DNA from: Eleftheria terrae
Lineage (GTDB): Bacteria; Pseudomonadota; Gammaproteobacteria; Burkholderiales; Burkholderiaceae_C
Length of the DNA stretch: 64,000 bases
Reading direction: 5' to 3'
NCBI RefSeq assembly: GCF_030419005.1
Contig: NZ_CP106953.1
Span: 434,001-498,000 of the forward strand
The translations under genes and the position numbers were made by a program. Numbering within the stretch: the first letter of the stretch is position 1; each line of letters begins with the position of its first letter. Shown in pieces: positions 28,247 through 36,657 of this stretch. The notes beneath the pieces were generated by a model that ran no database searches, was not told the origin of the DNA, and saw nothing but the letters and a program-made list of their open reading frames with translations.

Positions 28247-29601
28247 CAGGCTGCTGAAATACCTCGCCGTCGGCAGCGCATCCTGGCGGAGATGCGGCAC
28301 AGTGTCACCCAGCACCCGAACCTGAATCTTGTTGCCACCTATGCGCGGTCCCGACACCTTCACCGAGAGCCTGTTCAGCGTCAAGAAGCTGGACGACTTC
28401 GTGCCGGCCACGCATCCGCTGCGGGCGATACGCGCGATGGTCAACGACGCGTTGATCGAGCTTGAAGACATGTTCGCCGACATGTATGGGGACGCCGCCA
28501 AGGGCGGGCGTCCGAGCATCGCCCCGCAGAAGCTGCTACGGGCGATGTTGCTGCAGGTGCTGTACTCGGTGCGCTCGGAGCGACTGCTGATGGAGCAAGT
28601 GCAATACAACTTGCTGTTTCGCTGGTTCATCGGCCTATCGATGGACGACAACGTGTGGGTGCCCACGGTATTCAGCAAGAACCGACAGCGCTTGATCGAG
28701 CACGATGCGGTGGTCGCGTTCTTCAACGAAGTGCTGGCGCAAGCCGAGCGCAAGAACTGGCTGTCCAAGGAACACTTCAGTGTGGACGGCACGCTGATCC
28801 AGGCGTGGGCCAGCCACAAGAGCATTGTGCCCAAGAAGGCCGGCGACGACGACGACGCGGGCGGTGGCAGCAGCAACGATGGCAGCGACTTCCGGGGCCA
28901 GCCGCGCAGCAACGACACGCACGAATCGAAGACCGATCCAGACAGCCGCCTGTATCGCAAGGGCAAGACTGCCAGCGAGATGCGCTTCATGGGCCACACG
29001 CTGATGGACAACCGGCACGGCCTGATCGTCAATGCCGTGGTCACTCAGGCAGACGGCTATGCCGAGCGGGCGGCGGCCCGGGCCATGATCAACGATGCCC
29101 GGCAGGTCAACCCCGAGGCAGAGATCACGCTGGGTGCAGACAAGGGCTACGACGCGGCGCAGTTCATCGCCGAGTTGCAGCAGCTCAAGGTCGAGCCTCA
29201 TGTGGCGCAGAACAAGTCGGGGCGTCGCTCGGCGGTGCCCGATGAGATCGCCCAGACCGACGGGTACGCGTTGTCGATGCAATGCCGCAAGCGCATCGAG
29301 CAGGCCTTCGGGTGGGCCAAGACCATCGGCTCGATCCGGCAGGTGATGGTGCGCGGACTCAAGAAGGTGGACCAGTTGTTCGTGCTGAACATGGCGGCCT
29401 ACAACTTGGTGCGCATGCGCTCGCTGGGACAGGTCCGTCTGCAAGGCGCCAGATGAGCAGCGCAGGCGCGCAACTCGGCCCTCCACAGGGGCGAACCGGC
29501 CTGGAAATGCCCCTTCTGACACTCCTCGCGACGGCAGCTACCGAAACTCCATCAGCTCGCGGGTCGAGGTAGGTGCTTCAGCGCAGTATTTCAGCAGCCT
29601 G
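28247..29601 (+). mobile_element. 1355-bp IS5-family element, copy 3
   Basis: CTAG duplications at 28243-28246 and 29602-29605. It shares with copy 5 (55419-56773) the changes SIVPKK in the transposase and AGLLGHNAL in the opposite frame, so these two form a subfamily. Confidence 0.93.
28329..29456 (+). CDS. IS5-family transposase (copy 3)
   Basis: 375 residues, full length, all DDE blocks present; one private change (FADMYGDAAKG instead of FADMYEDAAKG). Confidence 0.92.
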   Translation: MLPPMRGPDTFTESLFSVKKLDDFVPATHPLRAIRAMVNDALIELEDMFADMYGDAAKGGRPSIAPQKLLRAMLLQVLYSVRSERLLMEQVQYNLLFRWFIGLSMDDNVWVPTVFSKNRQRLIEHDAVVAFFNEVLAQAERKNWLSKEHFSVDGTLIQAWASHKSIVPKKAGDDDDAGGGSSNDGSDFRGQPRSNDTHESKTDPDSRLYRKGKTASEMRFMGHTLMDNRHGLIVNAVVTQADGYAERAAARAMINDARQVNPEAEITLGADKGYDAAQFIAELQQLKVEPHVAQNKSGRRSAVPDEIAQTDGYALSMQCRKRIEQAFGWAKTIGSIRQVMVRGLKKVDQLFVLNMAAYNLVRMRSLGQVRLQGAR

Positions 29602-30547
29602 CTAGGAGGCCAGAGGACCGCTCTCGACGCACCCTCAGATTCACCCGTGGCAGAGGCACTTGGTCGGGGGCTTCGCAACTTCACGTGGGTACCAGTTGTT
29701 GAGACGTACGACATGCTGCGCGATGGCGTTGCTTTCAGCTGGAACGGTGCTAGGGCTGGCCTTGGTCTGTCCTATGACCAGAACCTGCGGGCGTCGAGCG
29801 GTGCCGGGCGATATTTCCAAGATGGCGGCTCGTTGCTTGGCTACTATGGCGAGGCGATAAGAGAAGGGGTTAACTCCACCTTAGACTTGGCACGAGCGGT
29901 AGGGGCAGGAGATCCGGAAAGAGCCGCGGAATCGACCTTTAGTTTGGCAGGGCTGATGCTAGGGAGAATGCGCGGTAGTCCGACAGCTGCAACGTCGCGG
30001 GGGAACTTCACTCTAGGCAATGTTGAAGTCGGCGCAGCTTTCCCCCAAAGAAGCGTTGCCTTTGGTCCGAGCGCCAAGGGCTTGGACATTCTGACCCCCG
30101 ACCAACTGGCGCTTCATGAGCGCCTTTCAGCAGCATCGTTCCAAGGCACTCGGGCCGTAAAGGCGCCTTGGGGAACCTTGTATTCGGTGACGTGTCGGCT
30201 CTTTCGAATGCGACTGGCGGGAGCACGCCGTTGTACGACTGGGCAATGGGTCGCGTATGTTGGTTCGTGGAGCTGCAGACAATGTTTCGGATGTACTGAA
30301 GCTTGATGTAGACCGTCTTATCGTGCACTCTCATCCGAGAGATACGCTCTACCATTTGGCACCGTCCGGAGAATTCGGCGATGTTGGTTATCTGTGGCGC
30401 CTGAAGCAAAATCGGAGCTATATCGTGACCACTGGAACCAGGGCGCCTGGAACTGACTACTGGCTGGGAACTTTTGACAATCAAGGTTATTGGCGCGCCC
30501 TAAACAGCCCACCCATGATGCCTGCGGGTGGAAACGTATTGCGATAA
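29602..30547 (+). pseudogene. Polymorphic-toxin-like gene, disrupted by IS5 and frameshifts
   Basis: After the IS the frame gives GGQRTALDAPSDSPVAEAL, then a Gly/Ala-rich helical region (GGSLLGYYGEAIREGVNS) and KGLDILTPDQLALHERLSA. Around 30165 the coherent reading moves to another frame (NLVFGDVSALSNATGGSTPL) and again near 30257 (MLVRGAADNVSDVLKLDVDR, then LIVHSHPRDTLYHLAPSGEF) to a stop at 30547. The HSHP motif in a compact C-terminal domain, followed immediately by an intact small gene, is the layout of a polymorphic toxin with its immunity gene. The toxin is presumably dead: one IS and at least two indels. The toxin activity is not identified. Confidence 0.55.
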
Positions 30548-30575
30548 TCATCTGCTGCCATCCGAGGAAAATTCA

Positions 30576-31160
30576 ATGAATGAAGGTTTCAAGGCAACTC
30601 GTTGCCGCATATGTGGCGGTGAGATATTGACATTGGGTGAGCTAAACCGTGTGCCAATCATTGACCCGTACGCTTCCGCCCACAGCAATGAATTGCTTCC
30701 ACTGGTCGGCGCATCTGTGCACATTGACTGTTGGGCACAACATCCCTTGTGGCGAGAAGTGGCTCGCCTCGCGATAGCGGACTCCCGTCTAATGTTTCGA
30801 GATGGGCGGGCTTTGCTAGATTCTGAATATGCGGGGGCGTGGGTTAAAATTCCAAACGGCTCTCCTTCCGGAACTGGGGCGTTGTTCCTAGCTCGGTCTG
30901 CTTACGTGTACTCCAATCTACTGGGCGCCGATGTGAAGGGCGGCTTCGCAAGCGGCAGCGCAGACGACGTTTCGACGATGGTTAACTTCCTTCGTCTTGT
31001 CAAAAGCGGTGGAAGCATTGAGGCTGCCAACCGAGCCGTTCCTGAGATATCCATTGAATCACCTCGCCCCGGGAGTAGTGTCGTCTTGGGCTTTGGCGAC
31101 TCAGAGCGCTTGCGCATAAATTTATACCTCGACGATGTTGAATTCATTGCCGAAAATTAG
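30576..31160 (+). CDS. Probable immunity protein of the broken toxin
   Basis: 194 residues; GAGGA 7 bases upstream of the ATG. The N-terminus carries a zinc-knuckle-like CRICGGEILTLGEL and later HIDCWAQHP, so Cys and His are positioned like a small metal site. The rest is globular and acidic. It starts 28 bases after the toxin-like remnant on the same strand and is followed by a strong terminator, so the two formed one transcription unit. No named family recognised; the immunity role is inferred from position. Confidence 0.6.
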   Translation: MNEGFKATRCRICGGEILTLGELNRVPIIDPYASAHSNELLPLVGASVHIDCWAQHPLWREVARLAIADSRLMFRDGRALLDSEYAGAWVKIPNGSPSGTGALFLARSAYVYSNLLGADVKGGFASGSADDVSTMVNFLRLVKSGGSIEAANRAVPEISIESPRPGSSVVLGFGDSERLRINLYLDDVEFIAEN

Positions 31161-31188
31161 ACGCATCCCGTTGCGCTTTGCGCATGGC

Positions 31189-31221
31189 GAAAGTCCGCTT
31201 CGAGCGGACTTTCTACTTTTG
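31189..31221 (+). terminator. Rho-independent terminator
   Basis: Perfect 11-bp stem GAAAGTCCGCT/AGCGGACTTTC with a TCG loop, followed by TACTTTT. It lies 28 bases after the stop of the 30576-31160 gene. The A-rich 5' side makes it partly bidirectional. Confidence 0.8.
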
Positions 31222-31706
31222 GCAATACCGGAAGTGCTAGCAGCCTGGCTATTGGGGAGACGCCGCCGCTACTGACGCTTTCGCGACAACCTGGAACGGT
31301 CACAAGGAACGCTCTTAGCGATGCCGAGTTTGCTCAAGCGCAGGACCTTGCTTCGTTCCGTGGTGGTAAGTTCGTCGGGGCGCCGACGGATAGCTTCCCC
31401 GGCATTGACGGATGGCTCGACGGTGTGCCGACCCAGTTGAAAATTGTGACGGGCAATGGCGAACAGGCGGTTCTTCGCAACATCGTCAAGGGCGCCCGGA
31501 ACATATCCGCTCAGGGTTACGTCGGCGACATCGCTGTGGACGCGACCCGAACAGGAGTCAGCATCGACGGCTTTGCCAAGTTCGTGACTCCTAACACGCC
31601 GGTCGGACGCATCCTGAATGAAGGCTCAGTAAACAACGTTTACGTCAAGTTCGGCGACGGCTGGCTCAACATCACGCAAGGCACGCTCGTTGTGCCAGGG
31701 AGGTAA
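31222..31706 (+). pseudogene. Orphan toxin C-terminal module without start
   Basis: The frame is open from the terminator to 31706 without an ATG until late. It reads LPGTV-type linker sequence, then ASFRGGKFVGAPTDSFPGID, WLDGVPTQLKI and VLRNIVKGARNISAQGY, ending NNVYVKFGDGWLNI and VVPGR. The pattern 'FPGIDGxLDGxPxxLK' followed by a helical half recurs at the ends of Rhs/CdiA-type polymorphic toxins and may be a nuclease-like fold. The upstream delivery part is absent, so it is a displaced C-terminal tip. The next gene begins 1 base after its stop. Confidence 0.55.
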
Positions 31707-31707
31707 T

Positions 31708-32151
31708 GTGTCCAACAGCGTCTTCGTTCCGGTTCATCGACTACCCGCATCCCTGGGCGAGGTTCAACAGGCGGTCGGTCGTGCATTCGAAGGGTTTGGT
31801 CTCGCGCCACCTGAAGTGCAACTGCATGAGCCCACCAGTCCGCCAAAGGCTCTGGCAGATTCAATCGTGACGGTTCGTGGCAACGGCGTTCATGAGCATT
31901 GCTGGGTCTCCTTCGGCGAATACCCAACCGAGCTCACGGGCGATGACGCCGCGACCCACATGGGCGACGTAACAACGCGAGGAAGTTGGTTGTTTGCGGC
32001 AGTTGTGGTTATGGCACTGTTCGAGTTTGGTGGGTCAACAGCCTTCAACGATTCGGGTGAACTCGATGGCCGGCCGGAGTACGACGCGGAGGCCCTTCGG
32101 CGAGTGATTGATGCAGGGCTAATCGCAGGCAATCAGTACTTGGCACGCTGA
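31708..32151 (+). CDS. Probable immunity protein for the orphan toxin tip
   Basis: 147 residues from a GTG with AGGGAGG 4 bases upstream (an earlier in-frame ATG at 31690 lies inside the toxin tip). It has a mixed globular composition with one hydrophobic segment (WLFAAVVVMALFEFGG) and an acidic C-terminal helix (YDAEALRRVIDAGLIAG). Tight coupling to the toxin frame supports an immunity role. Family not recognised. Confidence 0.6.
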   Translation: MSNSVFVPVHRLPASLGEVQQAVGRAFEGFGLAPPEVQLHEPTSPPKALADSIVTVRGNGVHEHCWVSFGEYPTELTGDDAATHMGDVTTRGSWLFAAVVVMALFEFGGSTAFNDSGELDGRPEYDAEALRRVIDAGLIAGNQYLAR

Positions 32152-32290
32152 AGCGCAGCATCCGAGTCCAGGCCGGCCACCGGCCGCCCGTGAGGGCTTG
32201 CCCTTGACGCGGTGGTGCGCCCACCGATGCTCGCCGTGTGCAGTGCCTGGCCGTTGAAGGCCTGGCACCGCACATGGCAGAGGGCGACTC

Positions 32291-32317
32291 GCCCCCTTCC
32301 CTGGGAAGGGCGGGGGG
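32291..32317. terminator. Possible bidirectional terminator between convergent genes
   Basis: Near-perfect inverted repeat GCCCCCTTCCC/GGGAAGGGCGGGGG between the plus-strand gene ending at 32151 and the minus-strand gene ending at 32357. No T-run follows, so this is tentative. Confidence 0.35.
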
Positions 32318-32356
32318 ATGGGTTGGAGCCGCTGCCGAGAGGACGTAAGCGTCTAG

Positions 32357-33517
32357 CTAGTTCCGCTTTGCCACAAACGCCCCGGCAACTGCCTCGTCGG
32401 GTCCCCCATGGAACACGCCGCGAAAGTTGAACGTGCCACCAATCTCGCTGCCGTTCGGCCCAAAAAACTTGCCTTGCACGAATCCCTGATCATCTGCAAA
32501 AGCACATGTGAAGATGTTGGCGTTCACCGGGACCGTCCCCGTGCAGCTCAACGACGTGATGAGTGTCGAACTTGCATCCGATGGGTCCCATGTGGCCCAG
32601 GGTGTGGAGTAGAGGGACGTGAGCCATACCTGGAAGTCGAGCAGCGTCACGGTCACGCTGCGCGTTGTCGCGTCGTAGGTAATGTTCGCTTTTGCTGTCG
32701 ACTGGTCGTACCGGTCGAACCATGACATGTCAAACGAATAGAGCTGTGCGGTGCCGTGACTGTGGCCCGCGTAGCTGCCGCTCTTCACCGCGTCGACTTG
32801 CGCTACCGGCGTCGGCGTGCCGAACACGAAGCTGCCAACCACTTGCCTTTCACCCGAAAAGTAGCCGCTCTGGTAGTCGCCGTAGTATTTCCAGTTGCCC
32901 ATGCCCACGTGGACGATCCCGCTGTCCACCAGTGTTTGGACCGACGCCAAGTAACGCCGGGCAGTGTCAGCCGGAGGAGCGCCTTTGCTTTCAGAGCCCT
33001 TCACTTTGAAGCCGTTCAGCTCGACGTCGTACGACGCGGAGGCCTTGAGACGTGCAGGCAGAACCACGAGCGGGCTGAGGTAGTAGCCACCCCTGAGAGA
33101 GCCGCTGACAAACTCCAACTCATACCCTGAACTCATGCCGTGAAGTGCGAAGTCCAGTTCGACCTGATTGCCCGTGATGGACCGGCCCGGGTAGCGGTTC
33201 TGCATCACGACGAAGGACTGCACGTCCGTGGCGATGACATTGGCGGGAGCTGGAGGCGCTTCAGGGGGGGGCGTAGGGGCCGGCGCGGGGGCGGGTGGGG
33301 GCGGTGCTACCGGTGGCGCCTCGGGCGCGGGGGACGGAGAGGGCGCTTGGTTGCGAGGTGGGAGCGAAGGTGCAGGCTCTGCCGCGGGCGGGGGGGCCGG
33401 CGTCGACGGCACCTGCTCCTGAGAGCTGGAGCTGGAGCCGCCCCCGCCGCATGCAGCCAAGAACAGGGGCGTCAACAGGGCGAGGCGGTGCGCGAGTTGA
33501 GTAAACGTCGTTTTCAT
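32357..33517 (-). CDS. Surface lipoprotein with TbpB-like C-terminal barrel
   Basis: 386 residues. The ATG at 33517 has AGGA 6 bases upstream and opens a lipoprotein signal MKTTFTQLAHRLALL ending in LAAC (Cys 23). A Gly/Ser then roughly 60-residue Pro/Ala-rich linker leads to a beta-rich domain. The end, GKFFGPNGSEIGGTF, then EAVAGAFVAKR, is the hallmark of the transferrin-binding-protein B barrel seen in many 'TbpB-like solute-binding' surface lipoproteins. It is probably displayed on the outer membrane to bind a ligand. The linker suggests surface projection. It runs divergently from the transporter gene to its right and no TonB receptor is beside it. Confidence 0.8.
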   Translation of the reverse strand: MKTTFTQLAHRLALLTPLFLAACGGGGSSSSSQEQVPSTPAPPPAAEPAPSLPPRNQAPSPSPAPEAPPVAPPPPAPAPAPTPPPEAPPAPANVIATDVQSFVVMQNRYPGRSITGNQVELDFALHGMSSGYELEFVSGSLRGGYYLSPLVVLPARLKASASYDVELNGFKVKGSESKGAPPADTARRYLASVQTLVDSGIVHVGMGNWKYYGDYQSGYFSGERQVVGSFVFGTPTPVAQVDAVKSGSYAGHSHGTAQLYSFDMSWFDRYDQSTAKANITYDATTRSVTVTLLDFQVWLTSLYSTPWATWDPSDASSTLITSLSCTGTVPVNANIFTCAFADDQGFVQGKFFGPNGSEIGGTFNFRGVFHGGPDEAVAGAFVAKRN

Positions 33518-34797
33518 TCTTTTCCTACAAAGTGTCCACGTCATCATCGAGGCGCGATCACGCCATTGCATTGGCCCAAACGCCAAGAAGCCGAACCGCT
33601 CGGCGGCGAAAGAGACATGAATAAGCTTTGCGGTCCTGCGCTGTACTGTCAGCTGGGGGAGGCGACCCGGGAGACTGGTTGATTTGGGCTACGCCCCGGC
33701 CCTCGCTCACTCTGTGCGGGCATAGGCCTGTAGCCTGGACCATCTGAGTGTTTGTCGCTGGCCGCCTAGCGTCGCTTGGACGAGTTCCTGGCGCCGTTGC
33801 GCGCGAGCGCCGGCGAGTGTAGCGGTTCTTCGGTCACCGGCCACAGTCGTTGGAGTTGGAGTCGACCCGGTTTCACGGACACCGCATCGTTGAGTCCGAG
33901 GCCACAGGGCGGGTTCGGGTTGAGGTATAGGGGCGGTCAAATGGCGATACCAGGACGCGCGCTATGGCTCCTAGCGATCGGCAGACCGGCGCCTGCTCAA
34001 CGCTCGGGCCTACCGACGACTGTCGATGTCGTCACCCGACGGCTCGGCACGCTCCGAAGCTGTGGTGGCGAGGGTACGCATGGGTCAGTGGACCTCACCG
34101 CGGGCTTCCTTCAAGCTGGCTTGATGCACTTCCCGTTAGCAGTGCACGCCATACACCGGCAGGCCCAGCTCGATGTGGCGCCCCGCGCCAGAAGCCCCGC
34201 CTGTCCCTGTCCCACAGGTCCTTGGCGCACAGACGACGCTGTCGGTTATGGAGCGATCCCCAGCTGCCGCTCCGCCACACCTCTCCATGACGTCCGATCC
34301 AGCGCATCACCGTGTTGCCTCTCAGTGGCGCGATGGCCCGCGCCCGAGGGCATCGTGGAAGGCAAGAACCGCCAGAGCCTTGGACACGGGGCCAGCCACC
34401 CGGCGTGGACGAGGCGCCGGGAATCGTGGGAAGCGCGCCGTGCAGCGAAGGCCGCTTCGCCCGTCGGGTCGGGCTGGCCCTTGCGGCTTGATCGTGGGTC
34501 CGCAGCAGTCGCCATGGCTGCCTGGCGCAATACATGGATCCGCCTTCCCCAAGACGAGGGGTTGTACCAGGAAGGCACCCTCGAAATGCCAACTAGTTCC
34601 TCATTGGTTGGCTTTCGACTCGATAGACTCGTCACTATTTGACACATTCACGCTCGACGTTCGGACTTGTCGCCGTCCTCCGCTCAGCTTTGCTGTGGGC
34701 GCGTGGCATGTGCGGCGCACTGGCACTGCACCGGCTAACGGCCGGTATGGGTCAGCCCGACGCCGGCGTCGTTCGAAGGCGCGAAGCAAGAACAACG
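33518..34797. other. 1.3-kb degenerate region
   Basis: No intact gene. On the minus strand around 34100-34600 broken frames carry GNTVMRWIGRHGEVWR and RQRRLCAKDLWDRDRRG, vaguely like an eroded transposase (IS1-like at best). Open plus-strand frames such as 33776-34642 lack any protein character. The promoter for the divergent lipoprotein must lie near its right edge, and that of the secretion operon near 34640-34797. Confidence 0.4.
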
Positions 34798-36582
34798 ATG
34801 AGAGTTTCGAACACGCGGCGCGCGCATTCCGGCATGCGCCACTGCCGCACATCCCGCGTGGGAGGGCATATGGCCGGCACAGCGGCGGCGGTCCTGGTCG
34901 CCATGAGTGCCGCCTCCTCTTCCTGGGCGCAGACATCGACCCTTGAACCCGGCGCCCGCGAGCAACAACTGCGAGAAGAGCGCGAGCGAGAACTGCGCAG
35001 GCAGCAGGAGACGCGGCCAGACGTGCGCCTGCCCCGCCCTGCCACCGTCGAGCCGGACTGGACGCAGCCCGAGACGCCGTGCTTTCGCATCGAGCGCGTT
35101 CGCCTGGTCGGCCAATCGGCGGATCGCTTCGGCTTTGCATTGGCCTCGGTCATCGGCGGCGCGGATCGCGCGGTGGGTCGCTGCCTCGGTGCCCGCGGCA
35201 TCGCGGCGGTCATGGCGCAGGTGCAGAACGCCATCGTCGAGCGCGGCTTCGTCACCACCCGGGTGCTGGCCGCGCCGCAAGACCTCAAAAGCGCAGAGCT
35301 GGTGCTGACGGTCGTCCCCGGCCGGGTGCGGCAAGTGCGCTTCGATGCCGAAGCCGGTGGGCGGGCCACCGCCTGGAACGCCGTGCCGGTCTCCCGGGGC
35401 GACGTCCTCAACCTGCGCGACATCGAGCAGGCGCTGGAGAACTTCAAGCGAGTGCCGACGGCCGAGGCCGACATCGAGATCCAGCCCTCGACCGCCGCCG
35501 ATGCGGGCCCCGGCGACAGCGACCTGGTGATTCGCTGGCGCCAGGCGCTGCCGCTGCGGCTGGCGCTGTCGGTGGACGACGGCGGCTCCCGGGCCACCGG
35601 CCCCTACCAGGGGGGCGTCACGCTGTCCTATGACCACTGGTGGACCCTCAACGACCTGTTCTACCTCAGCCTGAACCACGACCTGGGTGGCGGCGAGACG
35701 GGTGAGCGCGGCACCCGGGGCTACACCGCCCATTACTCCCTGCCGTTCGGCTACTGGTTGCTCGGGGCCACGCTGAGCGAGAACCACTACCGGCAGGCGG
35801 TGGCCGGCCCCTACGAGACCTACCTCTACAGTGGCCAGAGCCGCAATGCCGAGCTGCAGCTCTCGCACGTGGTGTACCGCGACGCGGTGCGCAAGACCAC
35901 CGCGGCACTGCGGGGCTGGCTGCGCGCCTCGCGCAACCACATCGACGACACCGAGGTCGAGAACCAGCGCCGCCGCACGGCGGGCTGGGAGGTGGCGGCC
36001 AGCCACCGCGAGTTCATCGGCACCGCGACGCTGGACGCCCGCCTGGCGTACCGGCGCGGCACCGGCGCCTTCGGTGCGATGGCCGCCCCGGAGCAGTCCT
36101 TCGGCGAAGGCAGCGCGCGCATGAAGATCATGAGCGCCGAGCTGGGCCTGTCCGGCGGTGCCAAGGTCACCACACCCTGGGGCCCACAACAGCTGCGCTA
36201 CAGCAGCAGCTGGCGCGCGCAGTGGAACCGCACTCCGCTGGTGCCGCAGGACCGCTTCTCCATCGGCGGGCGCTACACGGTGCGTGGCTTCGATGGCGAG
36301 ACGGTGCTGTCGGCCGACCGCGGCTGGTTGCTGCGCAACGAGATCGGCCTGGCGCTCGGTTCGAGCGGCCAGGAGGCCTACCTCGGCCTGGACCACGGCG
36401 AAGTGAGCGGGCCGTCCGCCGCCTGGCTGGTCGGCCGACGGCTGACCGGGGCGGTGCTCGGCCTGCGGGGCGGGTGGCGTGGCTTCAGCTACGACGCCTT
36501 CGCCGGCACCCCGGTCGCCCGACCGGCCGGCTTCCAGGCGGCCCACACCGTCACCGGCTTCAGCCTGAACTGGTCGCTCTGA
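34798..36582 (+). CDS. Two-partner secretion outer-membrane transporter (TpsB/CdiB/FhaC family)
   Basis: 594 residues. Signal peptide ending SSSWA (about residue 44), then a charged Arg/Glu/Gln linker typical of the TpsB plug helix region, a POTRA domain starting FRIERVRLVGQSADR (about 95-170) and VLTVVPGRVRQVRF, and the ShlB/FhaC beta-barrel with the signature GGRYTVRGFDGET (about residue 492) and a C-terminal strand ending FSLNWSL. It forms the pore that exports the large exoprotein encoded next. The ATG at 34798 gives the family's usual length; an ATG at 34639 would add 53 unlikely residues. A 75-base gap separates it from the TpsA start, so the two are one operon. Confidence 0.92.
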   Translation: MRVSNTRRAHSGMRHCRTSRVGGHMAGTAAAVLVAMSAASSSWAQTSTLEPGAREQQLREERERELRRQQETRPDVRLPRPATVEPDWTQPETPCFRIERVRLVGQSADRFGFALASVIGGADRAVGRCLGARGIAAVMAQVQNAIVERGFVTTRVLAAPQDLKSAELVLTVVPGRVRQVRFDAEAGGRATAWNAVPVSRGDVLNLRDIEQALENFKRVPTAEADIEIQPSTAADAGPGDSDLVIRWRQALPLRLALSVDDGGSRATGPYQGGVTLSYDHWWTLNDLFYLSLNHDLGGGETGERGTRGYTAHYSLPFGYWLLGATLSENHYRQAVAGPYETYLYSGQSRNAELQLSHVVYRDAVRKTTAALRGWLRASRNHIDDTEVENQRRRTAGWEVAASHREFIGTATLDARLAYRRGTGAFGAMAAPEQSFGEGSARMKIMSAELGLSGGAKVTTPWGPQQLRYSSSWRAQWNRTPLVPQDRFSIGGRYTVRGFDGETVLSADRGWLLRNEIGLALGSSGQEAYLGLDHGEVSGPSAAWLVGRRLTGAVLGLRGGWRGFSYDAFAGTPVARPAGFQAAHTVTGFSLNWSL

Positions 36583-36657
36583 GCGACCGTCGGCAGCCAC
36601 CCGCCGCTGTGCGGCGTGCGGCGGCTTGCCCTTGTCCCTGACACGAACAACAAGCGC

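Noticed and set aside
33776..34642. 288-codon plus-strand frame upstream of the TpsB gene
   Set aside because: Low-quality composition, no ribosome site, overlaps other open frames on both strands; treated as degenerate DNA.
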